From: a bacterium
GTDB taxonomy: Bacteria; Blakebacterota; Blakebacteria; Blakebacterales; Blakebacteraceae
Assembly (NCBI GenBank): GCA_025774205.1
Contig: JALGWK010000046.1
Location: forward strand, 1-15,087
Direction of reading: 5' to 3'
DNA length: 15,087 bases
Shown: one piece after another, positions 6,909 to 13,788 of the stretch
Layout: each line of letters opens with the position of its first letter
Position numbering within the stretch: the first letter of the stretch is position 1
Translations under genes and position numbers: made by a program
The notes under the pieces: model-generated
What the model was told of the DNA's origin: nothing
The model's database searches: none
Seen by the model: only the letters and a program-made list of their open reading frames with translations

Positions 6909-7811
6909 CTACCGCAAAAGATAGAGCGTCCTGGGCCCCTTGAGAGGCCCCAGCCCTATACCCTCCTTCAACGCCTCGAGTCCCGCTCTGCCAAGCACGA
7001 GATCCCAGAGAGTGATCTCCCTTGATCTCCGTGGCCTGATCAGATCGGCGTCTTCTGCCACTCCCCCCATCCTCGATGCCGTCAGTCGGGCATCATGGAA
7101 ATCGCCGGTGCGGTCGGCGAAACCCCACTCCACTGCCTGGCGGCCGGTGAAAACCCGGCCGTCAGCGTAGCGCTCAAGGATCTCATCATCTATCATCCTG
7201 TTCGTCCGCACAACCTCGATGAACTGTTCGTAGGTATCATCCACCACCTCCTGGAACCACTCCAGATGACGCTCAGACGGTTCCTCGAAGGGGCTTCCCA
7301 TGCTCTTGTAATGCCCGGTGGTGATCGTTTCCCACCTGATCCCCACCTTGTCGAAGAGTTCCTCGGCCACAGGATACTCGATAATCACACCGATACTGCC
7401 GGTGGTACTGGCAGGATGCGCGATGATCGTGTCAGCGGCGCAGGCGATGTAGTACCCGCCGCTTGCGGCGACACTGCCGAGGTAGGCGACGATCGGTTTG
7501 TGGAATTCATCCCGGACCCGGCAGAGGGCCCGGTAGATCTCGTCGGAATCGACCGTGACACCACCGGGGCTCTCGACCTTGACCAGGATGGCCCGGATGG
7601 CTGAGCGGCTGCCATACTCCTCTATCAGTCGGACCGTACCCTCACTGGCGCCGATGAATCCGGTGATCTCCACCAGTCCGATCCCGGCCGACCAGCCCAG
7701 ATCGAACCGGTCGCTCTCCCGACCGGAGCTCCGGCGATTCATGGTCATACCAAGTACAACCACCGTCAGGAAGAATATCGCGGTTCCGATGATCAGCTTT
7801 CGATAGGTCAT
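6909..7811 (-). CDS. sppA: Signal peptide peptidase SppA, short single-domain form (S49)
   Basis: A 300-residue membrane-anchored serine protease that degrades cleaved signal peptides. One transmembrane segment occupies about residues 5-22, followed by positively charged MNRRSSGR. The S49 domain shows the strand VEITGFI (47-53), SPGG (81-84) of the oxyanion region, nucleophile S117 in SVAASGGYY, TGSIGVI (137-143) and the general-base lysine K169 in GHYKSMGSPF. The length matches the short SppA type, not the 600-residue tandem form of E. coli. GGAGG lies about 9 bases before the ATG. The ATG overlaps the stop of the lytic transglycosylase gene (ATGA, 7808-7811), suggesting coupled translation and an envelope theme. 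Confidence 0.95.
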   Translation of the reverse strand: MTYRKLIIGTAIFFLTVVVLGMTMNRRSSGRESDRFDLGWSAGIGLVEITGFIGASEGTVRLIEEYGSRSAIRAILVKVESPGGVTVDSDEIYRALCRVRDEFHKPIVAYLGSVAASGGYYIACAADTIIAHPASTTGSIGVIIEYPVAEELFDKVGIRWETITTGHYKSMGSPFEEPSERHLEWFQEVVDDTYEQFIEVVRTNRMIDDEILERYADGRVFTGRQAVEWGFADRTGDFHDARLTASRMGGVAEDADLIRPRRSREITLWDLVLGRAGLEALKEGIGLGPLKGPRTLYLLR

Positions 7812-9900
7812 TGTTCACCGCCTCCAGCCGTACCGGCCAGTTCCGCGGCCGCCCGGGTGACGATCAGACGGTTACCGGGGTAGATGGTGTTGCCGCTCAG
7901 GTTATTCCATCGCTTCAGATTCGCCACCGAGATGTTGAACCGCATTGAGATATCCCAGAGGGTATCGTTCCGGCCGATCGTGTACACACCGCTGGCCGGC
8001 AGATTGGCGGTAACCACCGCCGCCCGCACACGGGTACTGCGGGTGCTGTAGAGAGAGAGTCGCTGCCCCGTCCGGATCAGGTCCCCGTGGAGGTTGTTCC
8101 ACAGGCGGATCTGCATCCAGGTCACCCCATAGCGGGTGGCGATCCCGCTGATGGTATCGCCCCGCCTGACGGTGTGATAGATGCGTTCGCCTGACGCGGC
8201 AACCGTCTGCTGCCGGGTGAGACTCGTGACCTCCCGACCGGTGAGGTAGCGAGATTGTTCGTACTTCGGGATCCGGAGGGTGGTTCCAACCTGCAGATTG
8301 GTGTCCCGGCCGACCTGGCCCTGGTTGTGTTCCCTGATCTCGCTCCACGGCAGGCCGTACCTGTCAGCGATCGCGCTGCCGGTATCACCCCGCCGGATCA
8401 GATGGCTCTCGTAACTCACCCGCCCCTCTTCGGGCAGGCTCTCGAGGGTCGCGACGAAGGTGTCGGTCGTCCCTTTCGGCAGTTTCAAGTCGTAGCCCTC
8501 CGGGGGGGTGATGCGGAACCTCAGTTCTGGATTCAATTCGACGAGCAGGCTCTCCGGTGCGTCCGCGTAGCGGGCCGCCAGCGCCATCGAGAGCTGGTGC
8601 GGCGCGGGGATGTGCACGACCTCGTACAGTTCTTCGAAGGGTGTCTGCCAGGCTATGTCGGTGAAGCCGAAACGGGCCGGGTTCTTCGAGATCGCCAGGG
8701 CCGCGATGAAATAGGGGACGTGATTCTTCGTCTCGCGCGGGAGTCTTGAATAGATCGACCAGTAGTCCTGGGCCCGCCGGTTCCGTGCCGCCCAGCGGCG
8801 GGCGCTCCGAACTCGTCCCTCCCCCACGTTGTAGGCGGCAATGGCCAGCGGCCAGTCCCGGAACTCGTCATAGAGTTGCTGCAGGTACTTCGCGGCAGCG
8901 TTCATCAAGGAAGGGATCAGTCCGGTAGGTGTTCAGTCCGAACTTGCCGGCGGTGTAGTACATGAACTGCCACGGCCCCACCGCGGCGGCCCGGGAATAG
9001 GCGCGGGGGTTGAAACCGCTCTCGATCATGCAGTGGAAGACCATATCCCGGCATGCAGTGGAAGACCATATCCCGGGGGAGCCCCTCCTCAACCAGGGCA
9101 TCTTCCACAAGCTGCCGATACCGGCCCGACCGCTCCAGCCATATCCGGAAATTGTTCCGCCCGCGACCGGTGTAGTACTGGATGCACCAGTAGATCCTCG
9201 TCCAGGCGTAATCGGAGTATTCCTCGAGCCCCATGTCGATATCGATCAACCCGTCCACTTCCATCCCGAGCAGGAGGTTGCGGATCTCCTGCCATGAACC
9301 GGGGGCGGGCGCGTCGGTCTCATCCAGGGCGGCGTTCATCTCCTCCAGGGCCATCTCCTCACCCTCTTCGGAGATGTCGGAGGTGAGGACCGTGACCCTG
9401 AGATTCGGCAGGAGCTGGTCGTAGAAGGCGTTCGATCTGTTCCAGAGTCGTTCGAATTCGTCCCGGAACCTCAGCATCGCCTCATGGAGGATGACATCCT
9501 CCTCGGTTCGGGGAACTTCGGCTTCAAGGTGGAACCTGGTCGGAACCAGCTGATCAGCCTCGAGCAGGACCAGGTGCGCCTCCTTGATGGCGACCTCGGC
9601 GCTGAGGTGCTCACCCAGCTCGGAAGCATCCACGGCAGACTCGATCAGGTAAGTCGCTTCATCGAGGAAGGCCCGCGCCTCAGACGCCGGTGTGGCCTGC
9701 TGATCCTCATACGAGGAGGTGATCCGGCTGGTGTCGGCCGAAGCGGACGCCGCGTCCCCTCCTTCGGCACCCTCACCCTGCCCTGAATTCCGGGGCAGAT
9801 AGCCGGTCCCGGAGCAGGCACTCACCGCGAAGGTGAGCAGAAGCAGGCAGGCAGAACGGGCGCGCCGCCTGAAGGCTGATTCCAGGTTCCTGTAACTCAT
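7808..9900 (-). pseudogene. LysM lytic transglycosylase (MltD-like lipoprotein), frameshifted twice as written
   Basis: The gene spans three frames. Frame 1 (9900 to about 9052): lipoprotein signal with lipobox VSAC (C29), a helical N-terminal region, and the start of the SLT domain ending GLPRDMVFHCM. Frame 2 (about 9051 to 8906): IESGFNP with the catalytic glutamate (codon 9023-9021), AVGPWQFM and DER. Frame 3 (8905 to 7808): NAAAKYL, AAYNVGEGRV, then three LysM peptidoglycan-binding domains (RRGDTGSAIA, RRGDTISGIA, GRNDTLWDIS). Together this is the MltD arrangement, cleaving peptidoglycan at the outer membrane. A 25-base tandem duplication causes the first shift; the second looks like a deletion between short repeats. 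Undoing both restores one frame of about 697 residues. Real inactivation and assembly error are both possible. A promoter at 9928-9957 supports the ATG at 9900. Confidence 0.88.
9027..9076. repeat. Perfect 25-base tandem duplication inside the lytic transglycosylase gene
   Basis: Bases 9027-9051 are repeated exactly at 9052-9076, with no spacer. On the minus strand the unit encodes PRDMVFHCM in the normal frame. Since 25 is not a multiple of three, the second copy shifts the frame just before the catalytic glutamate. Removing one copy joins LPRDMVFHCM directly to IESGFNP, the expected family sequence. Confidence 0.97.
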
Positions 9901-9927
9901 TGATTCCCAATGATTTTCCGGCCGTAA

Positions 9928-9957
9928 AATATATCCGGAGCGTTTGTAGTGTGTCAA
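9928..9957 (-). promoter_or_regulatory. Sigma70-type promoter for the lytic transglycosylase gene
   Basis: On the minus strand a perfect -35 TTGACA (9952-9957) is separated by 18 bases from a -10 TATATT (9928-9933, 5 of 6 matches). Transcription would start near 9920, about 20 bases before the ATG at 9900. The stop codon TGA of the SPOR gene (9954-9956) lies inside the -35 hexamer, so the promoter is embedded at the end of the upstream operon. This argues against the in-frame TTG at 9957 as the start codon. Confidence 0.7.
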
Positions 9958-10520
9958 CGGCCATCCCCCCCGTCAGGCATGATCGTAATCGGAATCACCA
10001 TGGCTCCGGTGTAGCCCAGACTGTGGACACGCCTGAGGAGATCGTCGGCGGCCTCACGGGTCGGTTTCTTCCCGACCCTGACGCGGTAGTAGGGACTGGT
10101 AAAGACGATGAATACCTTCTCCGGATCGAGCAGCGGGGTGAGTCGCTCCATGAAATCTTCCGCTTCCTCGGACGAAGGTGTGATAGCGATCTGGACCTGA
10201 TATTCGCGTCGAGGACCCCGCAATTTGACCGGCGGCGTCACCTCAGTGGAGTCTGGCAGCTGCTCGATGAGGGCCTCTGTCACTACCGGCGGGGGGACCT
10301 CACCCATTCCAACCAGGGGGAGGATCGATTCGGGATTGTCGGCGATGACCCTGTCGGCGGTCCGATCGGGAGGAGCAACCAGCAGTTCACCGGTGAGGTC
10401 GGCGACCTGCTCCACCGGCTCGGCTGGCGGCGTATCAGCTCCCCGCGCCTGATGGGTGAAGCGCGGTGCGCTCCCCGCGCAGGAACAGAGTACCAGGAGT
10501 GTGATAACCGTATATCTCAT
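9954..10520 (-). CDS. SPOR-domain lipoprotein
   Basis: A 188-residue predicted lipoprotein. The short signal RYTVITLLVLCSC puts the lipidated cysteine at about residue 14. A proline- and acid-rich linker fills residues about 20-105. A SPOR domain follows at about 108-182: YQVQIAITPSSEEAEDFMERL, then YYRVRVGKKPTREAADDLLRR and the closing strand GAMVI. SPOR domains bind denuded glycan strands of septal peptidoglycan, which suggests a role in division or wall remodelling at the outer membrane. That fits the adjacent lytic transglycosylase gene. The strong Shine-Dalgarno GGAGGAGGA lies about 9 bases upstream, and the start overlaps the preceding stop (ATGA, 10517-10520). It differs from RlpA, which also carries a double-psi barrel. 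Confidence 0.88.
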   Translation of the reverse strand: MRYTVITLLVLCSCAGSAPRFTHQARGADTPPAEPVEQVADLTGELLVAPPDRTADRVIADNPESILPLVGMGEVPPPVVTEALIEQLPDSTEVTPPVKLRGPRREYQVQIAITPSSEEAEDFMERLTPLLDPEKVFIVFTSPYYRVRVGKKPTREAADDLLRRVHSLGYTGAMVIPITIMPDGGDGR

Positions 10521-11482
10521 CTTTCATCCTCCTCCCCCGGCCCCGGTTCAGCGACGATCAGTTCGTACAGAGACGGCAGGAGCACCTCGTGCATCCCCAG
10601 AAAGATATCGCCGGTCCCCCCCGATGATACGGGACGGGTGACGACATTCACGCGGGGACGGTAGTGATCGATCATGTCGAAATTGGCCGCGTGGAACCCG
10701 GAGGCGTCGAATCCGGCGTTCCTGACCATCGAGAGCGCCTTGAGGAATACCTCCGGCAGAATAACCGCGCTGCCGACGTTGAGTACCGCGGCGCCGGAAC
10801 AGAGGGCCGTGAGATGCCCGGTGAAGATCAGAAAATCGCGCCAGGTGAGTTCCCCCACCATGGCGCCGTCCATCTGCGGGTGCTGATGAATGACCTCGGT
10901 ACCGATCGCCGAATGGATAGTCACCGGCACCTCCGCCCTCCAGAGACGCCAGAGCAGGCTCGCCTCCTTGTGGGGAGGGTCGAGCCGGTCGATGAAGCGG
11001 CCCGCACCTTCACCATATCCGAGGCCGTCCGCCCGTGCCTCCCTGGCCGACTCGTGCAGCAGGGCTCCGGTCTCTTCCCACATGCCGAAAGCGCCATCGG
11101 TCAGATTCTCCTCGACGTCTTCACTGGTGGCGCCGATGAGCGCGAGTTCGAGATCGTGGATCATTCCCGCCCCGTTCATCGCCACACAGGAGATGACACC
11201 CCGCTCGGCGAGGTCGATCACCAGCGGTGAGCAGCCGACCTTGATGACATGGGCACCCATCATCCACACGACCGGCCGGCCCGTATCGCCTGCCAGCCGC
11301 ACCCGCCTGCCGAACCGCCTGAACTCTTCCCGGTTCGGGATATCGGGTAATCGCTGCTCGACCTCTGCCCTGTCTGACGGTACCGGGAGAGCCAGCAGGT
11401 CGTCGAGACTGACCTTGTTCCGTCGATCCTTGAGGGGTTTCGTCTTGAGCTGCGAAAGATCGAATCGGGGATACCTGCTCAT
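10517..11482 (-). CDS. Deoxyhypusine-synthase-like protein of unknown activity
   Basis: A 321-residue cytoplasmic protein. Its layout resembles the deoxyhypusine synthase (DHS) Rossmann-like fold: MGAHVIKVGCSPLVIDLAER (75-94), AMNGAGMIHDLELALIGATS (101-120), VPVTIHSAIGTEVIHQHP (185-202), SGAAVLNVGSAVILPEVF (229-246) and VTRPVSSGGTGDIFLG (281-296). True DHS has a catalytic lysine in a SWGK-type motif near the C-terminus. The corresponding VSSGGTGD has none, so DHS chemistry is doubtful, and bacteria lack eIF5A. Bacterial relatives include homospermidine synthases and many uncharacterised proteins. I chose the ATG at 11482, which overlaps the GT9 stop (ATGA). The frame is open to 11596, but that part lies inside the GT9 gene. 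Family membership is from memory of motifs. Confidence 0.6.
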   Translation of the reverse strand: MSRYPRFDLSQLKTKPLKDRRNKVSLDDLLALPVPSDRAEVEQRLPDIPNREEFRRFGRRVRLAGDTGRPVVWMMGAHVIKVGCSPLVIDLAERGVISCVAMNGAGMIHDLELALIGATSEDVEENLTDGAFGMWEETGALLHESAREARADGLGYGEGAGRFIDRLDPPHKEASLLWRLWRAEVPVTIHSAIGTEVIHQHPQMDGAMVGELTWRDFLIFTGHLTALCSGAAVLNVGSAVILPEVFLKALSMVRNAGFDASGFHAANFDMIDHYRPRVNVVTRPVSSGGTGDIFLGMHEVLLPSLYELIVAEPGPGEEDER

Positions 11483-12576
11483 CCCTGTCCACTCTCCGCG
11501 GAGATGAATCCTTCCCGCCTGATTCTCAGGGGTGACTGGGAGACGAAACGATCCACCACGCTGAGAACCTCCTCGGGAGGTATTTTTGCCAGGCAATTGA
11601 ATTCAGCGCACTCCTCCCAGGTGCATTTTTTACGACTGCACACTTCCACCGGACCGCGAAACACCTTGTGCCCCTTGCCGAACGGTCCCCAGCGAACCGG
11701 GCTCATGCTCTGTGAAGCGGGGTAGATACCGATAACCGAGGTGCCGACGGCGGCACCGAGATGGAGGACACCGGTGGAATTGGCTATCAGCGTGTCGCTC
11801 GATTTCAGCAGCCAGGCCAGTTCACCGAGATGGGTTCTGGCGGTCAGGTCGATGGTGCCATCAATCGCTGCTACCACTCCGGTCACCCTTGATTCCTCCG
11901 CCGTACCGGTGATGATGACCTGATACCCCCGTTTTATGAGCTGGCCGGCCAGGGTCGCGAAATGGGATGCCGGCCAGGGGAGCGCCGATCGGCGACCGTC
12001 CGGCCTGACGCGCGAACCGGGGTGGATGGCGACGAGCGGACGATCCGTCGTAATCCCCGCTTCCCTCATGATATCACCGGCCGCCTCCTCATCTTCGGCA
12101 GGCGGCGGGAGGTAGAGCTGGGTCATGCCCACGACCGGGCCGATCAATCTGGCCAGGAGCTGCAGGTTGCACTCCACTTCATGAAGCTGGTTCAGTTTCC
12201 GATGACCATACCAGCGGACATTGAAAAGCAGCCCGTAGGCCCTCCAGGCGGTTCCCACTCTCACCGGTACCCGGGCGAGAAAAGCCGCCTGGGCGTTCCG
12301 GGGAGTCGGACGGAGCACCAGGAGGGCATCGAAATGTCTGGCCCTGATCAACCTGGCCAGGGCCCTGGCCGATCCGCCCGGATCGGCGTGTACCGCGTCC
12401 AGGTCGTGGTGCCCCTTCAGAAGCGGCTGGAACGCCTCCTGGCAGATGAGTTCGACCTCTATCGACGGTTCATACTGTTTCACCGCGTTCGCCACGGGCA
12501 GGGTCAGCAGGGTATCTCCGAGGGCATCGTTTCTCAGCAGTCCGAGCCGCTTGATCCGTATGCTGCCGGGGATCAC
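11479..12576 (-). CDS. Glycosyltransferase family 9, heptosyltransferase-like
   Basis: A 365-residue GT-B enzyme of the ADP-heptose:LPS heptosyltransferase family. These transfer sugars to lipopolysaccharide core or other surface glycans at the inner face of the cytoplasmic membrane. Signatures are LGLLRNDALGDTLLTLPV near the N-terminus (11-28), VAIHPGSRVRPDG at the start of the donor-binding half, and the GT9 hallmark TLIANSTGVLHLGAAVGT followed by VIGIYPASQSMSPVRWGPFG. A C-terminal cysteine cluster (C-x4-C-x4-C-x4-C) follows, which some GT9 members carry. The start is GTG at 12576, overlapping the preceding stop (GTGA). The sugar and acceptor cannot be told from sequence, and no other LPS genes are in view. 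Confidence 0.92.
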   Translation of the reverse strand: MIPGSIRIKRLGLLRNDALGDTLLTLPVANAVKQYEPSIEVELICQEAFQPLLKGHHDLDAVHADPGGSARALARLIRARHFDALLVLRPTPRNAQAAFLARVPVRVGTAWRAYGLLFNVRWYGHRKLNQLHEVECNLQLLARLIGPVVGMTQLYLPPPAEDEEAAGDIMREAGITTDRPLVAIHPGSRVRPDGRRSALPWPASHFATLAGQLIKRGYQVIITGTAEESRVTGVVAAIDGTIDLTARTHLGELAWLLKSSDTLIANSTGVLHLGAAVGTSVIGIYPASQSMSPVRWGPFGKGHKVFRGPVEVCSRKKCTWEECAEFNCLAKIPPEEVLSVVDRFVSQSPLRIRREGFISAESGQG

Positions 12577-13766
12577 GATCGACCCTCATCGGGATAATCC
12601 GCTCCAGGATCACTCTCCCCGAGTAAGGCCCGACGGTCCCGGGCGCGCTGCAGCGTCTCCTCGAATCCTTTTTCAAGGTCGTTCCATATCATCTTCAACA
12701 CCTTGCGATACGCAGCTGGTGGGCTGCCCCAGGGATCATTGATTTCCCGGCGACCGACCACACTGTTCCCCTTCAGTTCCGTCGATAGTTTTTTGATGAT
12801 GTGGGTCCGGTCCCGCGCGTGTGGATCTATCACCGCGATCCGGTTCCGATGGCGCTCACTCATCACCAGTATAATATCAGCCTCCTGCGTCATTTGTGGC
12901 GATATCTGACGCGGTTTGTGGGTGGAGAGGTCGATCCCCCGTTCCCAGGCCGCTGCCTGCGTTTCCTCGGTCGCCATCCCCCAGTTGACCGCCGCTACTC
13001 CGGCGCTCTCCACATCGAATTCATTTTCGAGCCCGCGTTGCCGCAGCATGGTCTTCAGCGATCCCTCGGCCATTGGACTGCGGCAGGTGTTACCGGTGCA
13101 GACGACCAGCACGAGCGGTATGGCTCGACCGCCTTCAACTTCGAATCGTGTCCGGCGGGCCAGACTGTTCCGCGAGACCGCGCCTTCCCGGATCACCTTC
13201 AGGGGTACCGTCCGCCCGTCGACGATCGTACTTCCCGGCCCCGGAGGAAGTACTCCTCCATCGAGGATCAGGTCCAGGCGGTCCGGGAATATCCGGCTGA
13301 TCTCCCCGGGATCGTTGAGGGGATCCCGACCGGTCAGGTTCGCGCTGGTCGAGACCACCGGGCGACCCAGGCGGGCCGGCAGCTCCCGGGCGACCGGATT
13401 GCCCGAGACGCGCACCCCCAGAAGCCCCCCTTCCCCGACCACCTCCGCCGGCAGGCCATCTCGAGCGGGCACCAGAACCGTGACCGGCCCGGGCCAGCAA
13501 CTGCGCGCGACAGATCCGGCGGGATCGGGGAAGTCGCTACCGAGTTCCCGGGCCGCGGCCTCATCGGCGGCAACGACCAGGAACGTGCCTTCACCCCGCT
13601 CTTTCAGTTCATGCAGGGATCGGGTCGAGGCCGGATTGAGCGCGTCCACGCCCAGGCCGTACTGGGTCTCGGTGGGATAGGCGACGATGCCGCCGGAACG
13701 GAGAGCCTCCGCCGCCCGCTGGAGACCGGTTTCGTCGGGGGGCAGCGTCAACGGACCATGGTGCAT
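12573..13766 (-). CDS. Fusion of threonylcarbamoyl-AMP synthase (TsaC/Sua5) and LMW protein phosphatase
   Basis: A 397-residue two-domain protein. Residues about 10-200 are a YrdC/TsaC domain making threonylcarbamoyl-AMP for the t6A modification of tRNA: GGIVAYPTETQYGLGVDA (25-42), K55-E-R57, WPGPVTVLVP (91-100) and STSAN (139-143). The extra Sua5 C-terminal domain is absent. Residues about 217-385 are a low-molecular-weight phosphatase: P-loop VCTGNTCRSPMAE with nucleophile C223 and R229, and the general acid in NDPWG (D344). Threonine at 227, where tyrosine phosphatases usually have isoleucine, is the YwlE arginine-phosphatase signature. In Bacillus, ywlC (Sua5) and ywlE are near neighbours. 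ATG 13766 is preferred because upstream codons overlap the PurD-PurE gene; its Shine-Dalgarno is weak. The stop overlaps the GT9 start. Confidence 0.93.
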   Translation of the reverse strand: MHHGPLTLPPDETGLQRAAEALRSGGIVAYPTETQYGLGVDALNPASTRSLHELKERGEGTFLVVAADEAAARELGSDFPDPAGSVARSCWPGPVTVLVPARDGLPAEVVGEGGLLGVRVSGNPVARELPARLGRPVVSTSANLTGRDPLNDPGEISRIFPDRLDLILDGGVLPPGPGSTIVDGRTVPLKVIREGAVSRNSLARRTRFEVEGGRAIPLVLVVCTGNTCRSPMAEGSLKTMLRQRGLENEFDVESAGVAAVNWGMATEETQAAAWERGIDLSTHKPRQISPQMTQEADIILVMSERHRNRIAVIDPHARDRTHIIKKLSTELKGNSVVGRREINDPWGSPPAAYRKVLKMIWNDLEKGFEETLQRARDRRALLGESDPGADYPDEGRS

Positions 13767-13788
13767 ATCGTGATCATCAGGCCCGGTT

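Noticed and set aside
11483-11596. Upstream extension of the DHS-like protein
   Set aside because: It lies wholly inside the GT9 coding sequence. The ATG at 11482 gives an ATGA overlap like its neighbours and begins the recognisable protein.
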